NCBI GenBank assembly: GCA_964570325.1
Contig: CAZMXS010000009.1
Coordinates: 38,067-102,066, forward strand
Length of the DNA stretch: 64,000 bases
From: CAZMXS01 sp964570325
GTDB lineage: Bacteria; Verrucomicrobiota; Kiritimatiellia; CAIQIC01; CAZMXS01
Direction of reading: 5' to 3'
The notes below the pieces were generated by a model. That model was not told the origin of the DNA, ran no database searches, and was given only the letters and a program-made list of their open reading frames with translations. Positions 9,014 to 17,591 of this stretch are shown here, one piece after another. The position numbers were made by a program, and so were the translations under genes. Within the stretch, counting starts at the first letter, position 1. Each line of letters opens with the position of its first letter.

Positions 9014-9981
9014 CAGGGCTTCTCGAAATGCACGACTTGCCGGCGGTTATCAATCGTAACCTTGAACGGCGCCAGCAGCCGCCGCCCGATGCGGGGTGTT
9101 TCGCGCAGGCCCACACCCGGCACTTCCGGCACCACCGCTTCCACCTTGCGCAAGACCAGGTCGCCGACCGATACTTGGCGGATCGGCTCGGGCGGAATCA
9201 GTGGCATGACCAGCTCAAAATCGCCGGCGGAATCGAGGATGATCGGCGTCGGCCGGCCGATGATCTGGCCGTCGCAGGCGAGCGCGCCGCCGATTTCCTT
9301 GTAGGGCACGGTGGTGATCAGGTTGGATTCGCTCACGCGGTAGTCCTGCGTCGAGGAGAAGACGACTTGACGCGCGGGATAATTGATCTGCACGTAGCGG
9401 AAGACCTTCAGAAAGTTCATCCCGACCACCCCGGCGCGGACCTGGTTGAGCGCGCCGCGGCCGAGCGGACCGAGCGGTCCGTTGGCCATGCGGACATAGA
9501 ACAGGCAGTTTTCGACGTTGAGCTGGTGAAAGGCCGCCCGGCTGGTGTGTCCGAGAATGCCGAGCACGGGATCGCTCACGTGTTCGGGGGTCTTTCGGAA
9601 AATCGGCGGATTCAACGGCACGACGCGGAAGAGCTTGGCGGCGGATAGGTCCATCCAGGAATCGCGCGCGGTCGTGTCAATGAGCACATCCACGGGGTCG
9701 AACTCGCGCGATTGCATGGAAACGACCGGCGCGGGATACTTGAACTCCAGCGGACGGAACCCGGACTCCGCGGTCTGGTCCATATGGACCCGGAAAGAAC
9801 CGGCAAAGCGCGGCTGATCGCCCTCCTGATAAACGGTGAGCGCGAAAGTGCGCGGGTCTTTGCCTTTCTTGACGTAATCCTCAATCTCGACCGTTGTGAA
9901 CGGTGTGACGGTTTTGGACAGGCTGTAGCAACCGGCGGCAAGCGCCAGCAACGCGAGCCCGCAGAAATGAATTGTTTTCAT
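9013..9981 (-). CDS. Aspartyl-protease-fold lipoprotein, active site degenerate
   Basis: A 322-residue lipoprotein (LALAAGC, Cys at about 17) in the same fold as the gene after it. At the two places where a catalytic DTG is expected it has LIDTTARDS and ILDSAGDFE: the aspartates remain but the conserved glycines and the second threonine are lost. Late segments such as PFKVTIDNRRQVVHFEKP match the end of the active paralogue (a 'LTIDYTAARLYLEEP'-type tail), supporting common origin. The start at 9981 (MKTIHF) gives a clean signal peptide. It probably pairs with or regulates its neighbour rather than cleaving; this is inference. A heptad array lies about 30 bp upstream. Confidence 0.6.
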   Translation of the reverse strand: MKTIHFCGLALLALAAGCYSLSKTVTPFTTVEIEDYVKKGKDPRTFALTVYQEGDQPRFAGSFRVHMDQTAESGFRPLEFKYPAPVVSMQSREFDPVDVLIDTTARDSWMDLSAAKLFRVVPLNPPIFRKTPEHVSDPVLGILGHTSRAAFHQLNVENCLFYVRMANGPLGPLGRGALNQVRAGVVGMNFLKVFRYVQINYPARQVVFSSTQDYRVSESNLITTVPYKEIGGALACDGQIIGRPTPIILDSAGDFELVMPLIPPEPIRQVSVGDLVLRKVEAVVPEVPGVGLRETPRIGRRLLAPFKVTIDNRRQVVHFEKP

Positions 9982-10009
9982 GGCCCGCATACGTTGCCAC
10001 GCTGTCGGG

Positions 10010-10037
10010 AAAGTGCAAAGTGCAAAGTTCAAGGTTC
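10010..10037. repeat. Heptad array (4 units)
   Basis: Four consecutive 7-bp units AAAGTGC, AAAGTGC, AAAGTTC, AAGGTTC. It lies just upstream of the degenerate protease gene. It belongs to the window-wide family of degenerate 7-bp arrays described in the findings. Confidence 0.75.
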
Positions 10038-10157
10038 AACGGGCCGCGAGGGATTCCGGCTGGGGTTCGGCGACAATGCGCTCGCCGGCCGCGCCGCGCC
10101 GGTTACAACAAAACGACGGTTTGATTTTCCCGGCGCATTTGCGTAAACTTTAAGCTG

Positions 10158-12449
10158 ATGAAAGATGAGGTCAGCGAACCGCTGGTTGGCCGCGGGATCA
10201 TCCGTCTGGATGGCGTGGACAAGGTGCGCGGTCGGGCGCAGTACACCGACGACCTCGAGATTCCCGGTTGCTGGCACGGCGCGTTGGTCCGCGCGCCGGT
10301 GGCGCACGGGCGCTTGCGGGGCCTGCATTTCGACCCCGGATTTGACTGGTCGCGCGTGGTGGTCGCCACGCCGGCCGACATCCCCGGGCCGAACATCGTG
10401 GTCATGCACGACCGCTCCATGCCCCTGCTGGCGTTCGACGAAATTCTCTACCTGGGCGAGCCGCTGGCCGTCGTGGCGGCGCCGACCGCGCGGCTGGCGC
10501 GCGAGGCGGCCGCGCACATCCGGGCGGATGTCGCGGAGCTGCCGGCCATCCTCCATCTACGCGAATTAAGCGACCGCTACAAGGCCGGCGACCTGGCGTG
10601 GACGCGGCTGGCGGAAAAACAGATCGTCAAGGGTGATGTGGCGCAGGGGCTGGCGGCGGCCGATTTCGTCGTCGAAGATGAACACACGGCCGGCCACCAG
10701 GAGCAGCTCTACATCGAGCCGCAGGGCATGGTGGCGATCCCGCAGGATGACGGCGGTCTGTTCCTTCAGGGCAGCCTGCAATGCCCGTATTATGTGCAGC
10801 ACGAATTGCACGAGGCGTTGAATTTGCCTTGCGAGAAAATCCGCGTGAAGCAGGCCGCTGTCGGCGGCGCCTTCGGGGGCAAGGAGGATTATCCAACGAT
10901 GTTGGGCGGCTACTGCGCGCTCGCGGCGCTCAAAGCGCGCCGGCCGGTCAAGATCGTGTACGACCGCCACGAGGACATCGGCTTCACGCCCAAGCGCCAC
11001 CCCGTCTGGGTCCGGCATCGCGGCGGCGTGAAAAAGGACGGCACCATCACGGCGTTGCAGGTGGATTTCATGCTGGATGGCGGCGCCTACCTGACGTTGA
11101 GCGATGTGGTCATGTTTCGCGGCATCCTGCATGCCGCGCTGGGTTACCGTTGCGAGCATGTCCGGGTCAACGGCATGGTGGCCCGCACGCACACCGTCCC
11201 GTCCGGCGCGTTCCGCGGGTTCGGCGCGCCCCAGGCCATCTGGGGGCTCGAGACGCATATTGACCGCCTGGCCCGGGCCTGCGGCCGGGATCCGCACACT
11301 TTTCGGCTGCAGAACTGTCTGCGCCTGGGCGATACGACGCCGACGGGCCAGGTGTTGCGCGACAGCGTCGGCTCGCCGGCCGTGATCGAAACCGCGTTGC
11401 GGCGCGCGGGGTTTGAGGAGAAACTGCGGCGCTGCTCGCGCGGCCGGCCCGATGCGCGGACCTGGTATGGCATTGGCCTGTCGTTCTTTGCTCACGGCGC
11501 GGCCTTCACCGGCGATGGCGAGGTGAAGATCAATGCCCGCGTGGCCCTGGAACTGGATCGGCTGGAGGACGGCCGGCCCGGCGTGATTGCGCGCGTGAGT
11601 TCAACCGAGATGGGGCAGGGCGCCCATACGGTGCTGGCGCAAATGACCGCGGACGGACTCGGCCTCGGTTTGGACCGCGTGCGTTGTCCGTTGCCGGACA
11701 CCGCGCTGGCGCCGGACAGCGGGCCAACGGTTGCCTCGCGCACGACAATGGTCGTGGGAAGCTCATTGTATGGTGCCGCCGCCAAACTGAAGCGGGCGCT
11801 GGAAGCAGAGGCCGGCCGGCCGGTCACGAAGGATTCTTTTGAGGACATCGCGGCCGCGTATCTGGCGCGGCACAGCCGGCTGCGCATCGAAAATCAGTTC
11901 AAACTGCCGGACGACATTCGCTGGGATCAACAGCAATTCCGGGGCGATGCCTATCCCGGCTACTCGTGGGGCTGCAACATCGCCGAGGTCGAGATTGATC
12001 CGCGCACCTTGGTGGCGCGCGTGGCGAAAATCACGGCCTGCTATGATATCGGCCGCGTGGTCAATCCGTTGCTCGCCAAAGGACAAATCGAGGGCGGCCT
12101 GGTGCAAGCTCTGGGATATGCGGTCATGGAGCAAATCGGCATCCGCAACGGAAAATACGACGCCGACCGGCTGCAGACGTATATTATTCCGACGACGCTT
12201 GATATCCCGGCCATGGATATCGTGTTCGTGGAATTTCCCTACGCGCATGCCGCGCCGGGCGCGAAAGGCGTGGGCGAAATCCCGATGGACGGATTGGCGC
12301 CGGCCATCGCCAATGCGGTTGAACAGGCCCTCGGCATCCGGATGCGTGACCTGCCGATCACGCCGGAAAAACTGCTGGCCGCCATCCGCGTTGAAAAACC
12401 GGACTTGGCGCGCGCGCTGGGGTTGGAGGTGGGAATGAGGGGGCCGTAA
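10158..12449 (+). CDS. Molybdenum hydroxylase large subunit (xanthine dehydrogenase / aldehyde oxidase family)
   Basis: A 763-residue molybdopterin-binding subunit. N-terminal aldehyde-oxidase a/b hammerhead domain (residues 1-125), then the cofactor-binding part with VGGAFGGKED near 234, FRGFGAPQA near 352 and GAKGVGEIPMDGLAPA near the C-terminus, whose glutamate is the catalytic base of the family. It hydroxylates purines, N-heterocycles or aldehydes using water, passing electrons to the 2Fe-2S and FAD subunits encoded next. Closest in layout to bacterial three-subunit XDH/CoxLMS enzymes, but the CoxL-specific active-site loop is not seen. It is cytoplasmic, with no Tat signal. The substrate is not determined. 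Confidence 0.88.
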   Translation: MKDEVSEPLVGRGIIRLDGVDKVRGRAQYTDDLEIPGCWHGALVRAPVAHGRLRGLHFDPGFDWSRVVVATPADIPGPNIVVMHDRSMPLLAFDEILYLGEPLAVVAAPTARLAREAAAHIRADVAELPAILHLRELSDRYKAGDLAWTRLAEKQIVKGDVAQGLAAADFVVEDEHTAGHQEQLYIEPQGMVAIPQDDGGLFLQGSLQCPYYVQHELHEALNLPCEKIRVKQAAVGGAFGGKEDYPTMLGGYCALAALKARRPVKIVYDRHEDIGFTPKRHPVWVRHRGGVKKDGTITALQVDFMLDGGAYLTLSDVVMFRGILHAALGYRCEHVRVNGMVARTHTVPSGAFRGFGAPQAIWGLETHIDRLARACGRDPHTFRLQNCLRLGDTTPTGQVLRDSVGSPAVIETALRRAGFEEKLRRCSRGRPDARTWYGIGLSFFAHGAAFTGDGEVKINARVALELDRLEDGRPGVIARVSSTEMGQGAHTVLAQMTADGLGLGLDRVRCPLPDTALAPDSGPTVASRTTMVVGSSLYGAAAKLKRALEAEAGRPVTKDSFEDIAAAYLARHSRLRIENQFKLPDDIRWDQQQFRGDAYPGYSWGCNIAEVEIDPRTLVARVAKITACYDIGRVVNPLLAKGQIEGGLVQALGYAVMEQIGIRNGKYDADRLQTYIIPTTLDIPAMDIVFVEFPYAHAAPGAKGVGEIPMDGLAPAIANAVEQALGIRMRDLPITPEKLLAAIRVEKPDLARALGLEVGMRGP

Positions 12450-12494
12450 TCGGTTGGCCGGAGAAGGCGGTTGGGAAACGGTGAATAGCAGGTC

Positions 12495-13004
12495 ATGATG
12501 AAAACCGTTAAGCGAAATTGGAAGGTCAATGGCGAAGTGCGCGCGGTGGAGACGCCACCCATGCGGCGCTTGCTGGATGTGCTGCGGGTGGACCTCGGCC
12601 TGAAGGGCACCAAAGAGGGTTGCGGCGAGGGCGAATGCGGCGCTTGTACGGTGTTGCTCGACGGCGCGCCGGTGGTGGCCTGCCTGGTGGCCGCCGGCCA
12701 GGTGACGGACGGCGCGGAACTGATGACCGTCGAGGGGCTGGAAAAAACCGAATTAGGCCGGACGCTCCAGCGGGCGTACCTGGAGAAGGGGGCGGCCCAG
12801 TGCGGGTTCTGTATCCCCGGCATGCTGATGTCCTCGTACGCGCTGCTGGCGCGTGAGCCCGATCCGGACGAACGGCGGATCCGGGAGGCGCATGCGGGCA
12901 ATCTCTGCCGGTGCACCGGATACGAGAAAATTGTCGAGGCGGTTCGCTGGGCGGCGGACCAAATGAAGAATTCGAGGTTGAGTGTTCAAGGTTCAAAGGC
13001 CTGA
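12495..13004 (+). CDS. Molybdenum hydroxylase 2Fe-2S subunit
   Basis: A 169-residue protein with the two iron-sulfur domains of the family. Plant-ferredoxin-like cluster: CGEGECGAC with C43, C48, C51, closed by C63. Second, all-helical cluster: QCGFC (C103, C106) and NLCRCTG (C138, C140). It relays electrons from molybdenum to FAD. The last 11 residues (NSRLSVQGSKA) are encoded by a 7-bp repeat array and are not typical of the family. The stop overlaps the GTG start of the FAD subunit by 23 bp, giving tight coupling. An in-frame ATG at 12498 is an equally possible start. Confidence 0.92.
   Translation: MMKTVKRNWKVNGEVRAVETPPMRRLLDVLRVDLGLKGTKEGCGEGECGACTVLLDGAPVVACLVAAGQVTDGAELMTVEGLEKTELGRTLQRAYLEKGAAQCGFCIPGMLMSSYALLAREPDPDERRIREAHAGNLCRCTGYEKIVEAVRWAADQMKNSRLSVQGSKA
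12971..12998. repeat. Heptad array inside the 2Fe-2S / FAD subunit overlap
   Basis: Units TTCGAGG, TTGAGTG, TTCAAGG, TTCAAAG run through the 3' end of the 2Fe-2S gene and the 5' end of the FAD gene, so the array codes in two frames at once. Confidence 0.7.
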
Positions 13005-13872
13005 ATTGAAAACACTGGAAGACATTGCCTGCGCATTCCCGGATTCGCTGGCCGAGGCGTTGCGGTTGCAGGCCGACGAGCGGACGCGCGGCCGCCCGCT
13101 GGCCGGGGGCACCGATCTGCTGGTTCAGTGGCAGTCCGGGGTATTGTCGTTGCCGGAGCGCGCGGTCAGCTTGGGGCATCTGCCGGAGTTGAAAGGCATC
13201 CGCGAAACCGCCGCGGCGGTTGAGATCGGGGCCGGCGTGACGCACGCGGAATTGCGCGCCTCCGCGCTCGTGCGCGCGCATCTGCCGGCGCTGGCCGCGG
13301 CCGCGGCGACGGTGGGCGGCGCCCAGATCCAGGCGCGCGGCACGCTCGGCGGCAATGTGGCCAATGCCAGCCCGGCCGGCGATCTCGCGCCGGCGTTGCT
13401 GATCACCGGCGGTGCGGCGGTCGTGGCCGCCGTGAGCGGCGAGCGCCAGGTGGCGCTGGAGCAGTTTTTCCTCGGGTATCGCAAAATTGATCTGCGCCCG
13501 GACGAGTTGCTGGTCCGCTTCATTCTCCCCAAGCGTCCGCCGGCGGCCGTGGAAATGTTTGAAAAGCTGGGCCCGCGCGCCGCGCAGGCCATTTCCAAGG
13601 TCATGGGCGCCTGCCGGGTGGTTGTGGAGCAGGGGGCCGTGCGCGCGGTGGCGGTGGCCTTGGGCAGCGTGGCGCCGGTGCCGGTGCGGCTGCGCGCCCT
13701 GGAGGGCTGGTTGGCCGGTCGCAAACTGGACCCCGCTCTGTTGGACGAGGCGCAGCAACGCGCGTCCGCCGAGGTCGCGCCGATTGATGATATCCGTTCA
13801 ACCGCCGAATATCGCCGCTGGGTCGCCGGGCGCATTGTCCGCGGTTTCCTGGCCGCGCTGACCCCCGGTTGA
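12982..13872 (+). CDS. Molybdenum hydroxylase FAD-binding subunit
   Basis: A 296-residue subunit of the xanthine dehydrogenase medium-chain type. FAD pyrophosphate loop AGGTDLLVQ at 41-49 and isoalloxazine-side motif TLGGNVANASPAGD at 121-134, followed by the CO-dehydrogenase flavoprotein C-terminal domain. It accepts electrons from the 2Fe-2S subunit and hands them to NAD or a quinone-linked acceptor. The GTG start at 12982 lies within the end of the previous gene; the first eight codons are repeat-derived, and LKTLEDIACAFP could be the older N-terminus. It completes the three-gene enzyme in the order large, 2Fe-2S, FAD. Confidence 0.9.
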   Translation: MFKVQRPELKTLEDIACAFPDSLAEALRLQADERTRGRPLAGGTDLLVQWQSGVLSLPERAVSLGHLPELKGIRETAAAVEIGAGVTHAELRASALVRAHLPALAAAAATVGGAQIQARGTLGGNVANASPAGDLAPALLITGGAAVVAAVSGERQVALEQFFLGYRKIDLRPDELLVRFILPKRPPAAVEMFEKLGPRAAQAISKVMGACRVVVEQGAVRAVAVALGSVAPVPVRLRALEGWLAGRKLDPALLDEAQQRASAEVAPIDDIRSTAEYRRWVAGRIVRGFLAALTPG

Positions 13873-14092
13873 TCAATCGGCGCGGCTGACCGAAGGGGCT
13901 CAATTCTTTCCTGTTGTTTTGAACCCGCTCGCGGGCAACGGCCGATTGCAGAATCTCTGACGCGCTGGGCAGGCGCGAAACGAAATCCCGCCGCATCCGC
14001 GGAGGCGGACCGGGATGCAGGATGATCAGGGTCTCTTTCCATATCGGTTCGGGTGGACGGCTTGGCAACCCAATGGCCGCGCGGGGCGCTGA

Positions 14093-14689
14093 TTAGGAGG
14101 CACCGCCCGCGGCCCACTGTTCGCTGTCCTTGACTGCATCCCACTCCGCCGGCGTGTTCACATTGCGCAGGATGGCGGCGTCGTCCACCGGCAGTTCCCA
14201 GGCGATTTCCTTCAGGATCAAATCCAGCCGCGTATCGTCCGGATCCCGGGCGAGCCAATCCGCGGCGCATGCCCCGGATATCCAGGCGATTTTTCCCGGC
14301 CGGCCCTGACAGATCGGCCGAATGGCCGCCGGCCGGTTCTGCGCCGCGAACTCCAGGATGCGGCGAATTGTGGCCGGGAGGATGCCCACCGTGTCCACCG
14401 GCAGGATCAAGCCGCCGTCCATTTCTCCGGCGGCGCGCAAGCCGGTTTGAACCGAGGAAAAACGGCCCCTTTCCCAATCGGCGTTCACCACGGTTTCGAT
14501 GTCCGGCAGCGCGGCGCGGACGGAATCCGCGTCGCAGCCCAGCACCACGATCGCGCGCGCGCAACCGCCGGCGCGCAGCCGCGCGGCCTGTTGCGCCGCC
14601 AGCGGCCCGCCCGGCGTCGGCAATAGCGCCTTGGGCCGCCCCATCCGGCGCGAAGCCCCCGCCGCAAGGATGATCCCGACCTGCTTCAT
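14093..14689 (-). CDS. MocA-like molybdenum cofactor nucleotidyltransferase
   Basis: A 198-residue NTP-transferase of the MobA/MocA fold. It opens with GIILAAGASRRMGRPKALLP (residues 5-24), the nucleotide-binding signature of the family, followed by a second motif around ADWERGRFSSVQTGL and the metal-site region GGLILPVDTVGI, where the usual DQP is DTV. MocA-type enzymes add CMP to molybdopterin for xanthine-dehydrogenase-family hydroxylases. The gene is convergent with the molybdenum hydroxylase operon, 220 bp away, which supports that role. Alternatives are a generic sugar-nucleotide transferase or MobA. No XdhC-like chaperone is visible in the window. Confidence 0.75.
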   Translation of the reverse strand: MKQVGIILAAGASRRMGRPKALLPTPGGPLAAQQAARLRAGGCARAIVVLGCDADSVRAALPDIETVVNADWERGRFSSVQTGLRAAGEMDGGLILPVDTVGILPATIRRILEFAAQNRPAAIRPICQGRPGKIAWISGACAADWLARDPDDTRLDLILKEIAWELPVDDAAILRNVNTPAEWDAVKDSEQWAAGGAS

Positions 14690-14741
14690 TGCTTCATACT
14701 CGTACTCCTCCTGACGCGCGTACTCGATCTAAAATTTTTTC

Positions 14742-14793
14742 ATATCAATTGTATATAAAGTTGATATTATTTGGTGCATTCCCCCATCGGGGG
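14742..14793 (+). promoter_or_regulatory. AT-rich dyad and GC hairpin upstream of the SsuA-like operon
   Basis: In an otherwise GC-rich genome, 14730-14770 is strikingly AT-rich. It holds inverted arms ATATCAA (14742-14748) and TTGATAT (14761-14767) around a TATATAA core, and 14 bp further a short hairpin CCCCC-ATC-GGGGG (14781-14793). A promoter plus operator for the importer at 14833 is the likely reading. The protein that would bind is not known. Confidence 0.5.
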
Positions 14794-14832
14794 TGATAGG
14801 CTAAACAACCAAGCACGATGAAAGGAGCCAAC

Positions 14833-15849
14833 ATGCAATCGGTCGGTGACAAGCGACCATCGAATGGGTTTGTTTTTTACGGCGGAATCCTGCTGGCCGG
14901 ATTACTGGCCGCCGGCATGGCGGCGGCCGGCGAGCCGGCCAAAATCCGGATCGGCCAGTTTCCCAACGTCACGCATGCGCAGGCGCTGATGGCCCGGGCC
15001 ACCGGCGCATTCGACGCGGCGCTGGGCATTCCGGTTGAGTGGACCACTTTCAACGCCGGGCCGTCGGCCATCGAGGCGTTGTTCGCGGGCGCGATTGACG
15101 CAACCTATATCGGCCCCAATCCGGCGGTCAATGGCTACCTCAAGTCCGGTGGGGCCAGCCTGCGGATCGTTGCCGGCAGCGCCGGCGGCGGGGCGGCCCT
15201 GGTGCTGCGCCCGGAGGCGGGCATCCGGTCGGAGCAGGATTTCGCCGACAAGATCATTGCCACGCCCCAGCTCGGCAATACCCAGGATGTCGCCGCGCGC
15301 GCCTGGTTCCTGAAGCACGGCTACAAGCCGAAGGAGAAGGGCGGCACAATCACGATTCTGCCGCTGGCCAATCCCGACCAGTTGCTGATGTTCCAGAAGC
15401 AGGAGATTGACGGCGCCTGGACTATTGAGCCCTGGGTCTCGCGCCTGGAACTTGAGGCCGGCGGGCAGATCTTCCTGGAGGAAAAGGATCTCTGGCCGGG
15501 CGGCCATTACGTTACCACCGTGTTGGTAGTCAGCCGCGATTTTCTCACCCGCTATCCCGAGATGGTTCGGAAGTTGGTGGCGGCCCATGCGGAGATCACG
15601 GATCGGTTGAATGCCGACAAGGCGGCCGCGATTCCGGTGATCAACGGCGAAATCAAAAAGGAAACCGGCAAGGCCCTGCCCGCGGCGGTGATTGAGCGGG
15701 CGATGAGCCGCGTCGAGTTCACGTGCGATCCCATGCGGGAGGCCTTGATCAAGTCCGCCCAGGACGCCTATGCGCTGGGCTTTCTGAAGGAGAACCCGCA
15801 ATTTGATGATTTGTTTGACTTGAACGCGTTGGAAGCTATCAAGCGATAG
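14833..15849 (+). CDS. ABC transporter substrate-binding protein, SsuA/TauA/NrtA type
   Basis: A 338-residue exported binding protein. N-terminal basic region then a hydrophobic stretch and AAAG/AAG cleavage-like sites near residue 30; the mature protein starts with KIRIGQFPNVTHAQAL, the first strand of the NMT1/SsuA family that binds sulfonates, nitrate/bicarbonate or pyrimidine precursors. Further family features are GPSAIEALFAGAIDATYIGP and IATPQLGNTQDVAARAW. The start at 14833 is preferred over 14818 because AAAGGAG at 14821-14827 sits 5 bp before it, inside the longer frame. ATPase and permease genes follow, making a complete importer. Confidence 0.88.
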   Translation: MQSVGDKRPSNGFVFYGGILLAGLLAAGMAAAGEPAKIRIGQFPNVTHAQALMARATGAFDAALGIPVEWTTFNAGPSAIEALFAGAIDATYIGPNPAVNGYLKSGGASLRIVAGSAGGGAALVLRPEAGIRSEQDFADKIIATPQLGNTQDVAARAWFLKHGYKPKEKGGTITILPLANPDQLLMFQKQEIDGAWTIEPWVSRLELEAGGQIFLEEKDLWPGGHYVTTVLVVSRDFLTRYPEMVRKLVAAHAEITDRLNADKAAAIPVINGEIKKETGKALPAAVIERAMSRVEFTCDPMREALIKSAQDAYALGFLKENPQFDDLFDLNALEAIKR

Positions 15850-15929
15850 AGCGTGGTCCGGGTCGGGCGCGCGGGCTGGGCGCGTCGCCCAAGCCCGGAC
15901 GGCCCGGCGGCTGGGTAATGGCTGGGCCG

Positions 15930-15953
15930 CCACTCGCTCACGCTCGTGGGTAC
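15930..15953 (-). repeat. REP-like element (GTAC foot)
   Basis: Read on the minus strand: foot GTAC, stem arms CCAC/GTGG, an inner GA-GA mismatch, a GC/GC step and loop GTGA. It lies between the binding-protein and ATPase genes of the importer, 24 bp before the ATPase start. Confidence 0.75.
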
Positions 15954-15976
15954 GCGGGTATGAAAGAGAACGAAAC

Positions 15977-16777
15977 GTGACTCCATCGGCAGATATCGCG
16001 GCCAAATTGAGCGTGTCGGACGTCAGCCGGGTTTTCAAAACCGGGCAAGGCGAATTGTCCGCGCTGGAGCAAATCAACCTCGCCATCCGGCCCGGCGAGT
16101 TTGTCGTCATCGTGGGCTCATCGGGATGCGGTAAAACCACCCTGCTCAACCTGATTGCCGGCCTCGACCGTCCGACAGTTGGGACTATCGCCATCAATGG
16201 CCGGCCGGTGACCGGGCCCGGCCCGGATCGCCTGATGATGTTTCAGGAGCCGGCGTTGTTCCCCTGGCTGAACGTGATTGATAATGTGATGTTCGGGCTG
16301 CGCCACCTGCCCGCGCTCAACCCCGCCCAGCAGCGCGAGACCGCGCGTGGCTACCTGGAGATGGTGCAACTGAGCCGCTTTGAGAAGGCGCGCGTCCATG
16401 AGTTGTCTGGCGGGATGAAGCAGCGCGTCGCGCTCGCGCGGGCGCTGGCGCCGGACCCGGAGGTGATTTTGTTCGACGAGCCGTTCGGTTCGCTGGACGC
16501 CCTCACCCGCGAACGCTTCTATGCCGTTTTGCAGGAGATTTTTATCCGCACCGGCAAGACCGGAATTTTTGTCACGCACAACGTGCGCGAGGGGGCCTGC
16601 CTGGGCGACCGCGTGGTCGTCATGACCCATCGCCCCGGCCGGATCAAAACCATCATTCCCATTCCGCTGCCGCGCCCGCGCGATTTCTACGATCCGGAAG
16701 TCAGCCGCCTGGCCGGCCGCATCCTGGACGAGCTGCGCGGCGAACTGACGCCGACCGGGGAGGCATCCGATGTTTAA
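15977..16777 (+). CDS. ABC transporter ATP-binding protein, SsuB/TauB type
   Basis: A 266-residue ATPase. Walker A GSSGCGKT at 47-54, Q-loop in MMFQEPALFPW, signature LSGGMKQR at 143-150, Walker B ILFDEP at 164-169 followed by FGSLDALTR, the D-loop wording typical of sulfonate/nitrate/taurine importers, and a switch histidine in VTHNVREG. There is no C-terminal regulatory domain, in keeping with this subgroup. GTG start at 15977. Its 3' end overlaps the permease gene by 8 bp. Confidence 0.9.
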   Translation: MTPSADIAAKLSVSDVSRVFKTGQGELSALEQINLAIRPGEFVVIVGSSGCGKTTLLNLIAGLDRPTVGTIAINGRPVTGPGPDRLMMFQEPALFPWLNVIDNVMFGLRHLPALNPAQQRETARGYLEMVQLSRFEKARVHELSGGMKQRVALARALAPDPEVILFDEPFGSLDALTRERFYAVLQEIFIRTGKTGIFVTHNVREGACLGDRVVVMTHRPGRIKTIIPIPLPRPRDFYDPEVSRLAGRILDELRGELTPTGEASDV

Positions 16778-17528
16778 GCGCGGATTCGGCATCGCTCTGT
16801 TTTACGTCAGCCTCCTGGTTGTCTGGCTGGCCATCTATTACGCCCGCTTCTTCCCCCCCTATGTGTTTCCCTCGCCAGGGATGGTGGCGGACAATTTGAA
16901 ATCACTGGCGGTGGATGGCGTATTGTGGCCCAGCATCCGGGCGACATTGACGCGGATGGGCCTGGGCTTCGGCCTGGCGGCGCTGCTGGGGATCGCCTTC
17001 GGCTTGTGCATGGGGATTTTCCCGCCAGTCAACCGCGCGTTGCGCTCGCTGTGCCTGGGCTTGCAAATGCTGCCCTCCGTGGCATGGGTGCCCCTGGCGC
17101 TGTTGATTTTCGGCTTGCGCGACCAAAGCATTTACTTCGTCATCGTCATGAGCTCCCTGCCGGCCGTCGCGATCGCGGCCGCGGACGGGATTGCGCGCGT
17201 GCCGCCGCTGTATCTCTGGGTCGCGCGCACGCTCGGGACGCCCCGGCGCGCGATGTGGCGCCGCGTGATCCTGCCGGCGGCGCTGCCGGGGATCATCACC
17301 GGCCTCAAGCTCGGGTGGACGCTCGGCTGGCACGGCGCGGTCTCGGCCGAATTGATCAAATCCAGCATCGGCTTGGGCTTCCTCCTGCACATGGGCCGCG
17401 AGTTGAATGATATCGCCCAGGTGATCGGCATCATGCTGCTGACCGTTCTCATCGGCCTGTTGATTGACCGCCTGATCTTTACCCCGGTGGACCGGCGAAT
17501 CCACCGGGCGTGGGGCCTTGAGGGATAA
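16770..17528 (+). CDS. ABC transporter permease, SsuC/TauC type
   Basis: A 252-residue inner-membrane protein with six predicted spans. The ATPase-docking loop is visible as ARTLGTPRRAMWRRVILPAA around residues 150-169, followed by LPGIITGLKLGWTLGWHGAVSAEL, the signature end of this permease class. It starts inside the last codons of the ATPase gene. With the binding protein and ATPase it forms an importer for sulfonates, nitrate-like anions or a thiamine-precursor-like compound; no adjacent catabolic gene narrows the choice. Confidence 0.9.
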   Translation: MFKRGFGIALFYVSLLVVWLAIYYARFFPPYVFPSPGMVADNLKSLAVDGVLWPSIRATLTRMGLGFGLAALLGIAFGLCMGIFPPVNRALRSLCLGLQMLPSVAWVPLALLIFGLRDQSIYFVIVMSSLPAVAIAAADGIARVPPLYLWVARTLGTPRRAMWRRVILPAALPGIITGLKLGWTLGWHGAVSAELIKSSIGLGFLLHMGRELNDIAQVIGIMLLTVLIGLLIDRLIFTPVDRRIHRAWGLEG

Positions 17529-17577
17529 TTCAAATTTCCCGGTTCCCAGTTGACTTTGGCGCCGCCCCGTCCCGGAA

Positions 17578-17591
17578 CCTTGAACGTTGAA
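17578..17591. repeat. Short heptad array (2 units)
   Basis: CCTTGAA and CGTTGAA, at the convergent 3' ends of the permease and gpsA genes. Confidence 0.45.

Noticed and set aside
13125..14564. 479-codon minus-strand frame across the FAD subunit and MocA genes
   Set aside because: Covers two recognised genes out of frame; no domain seen.
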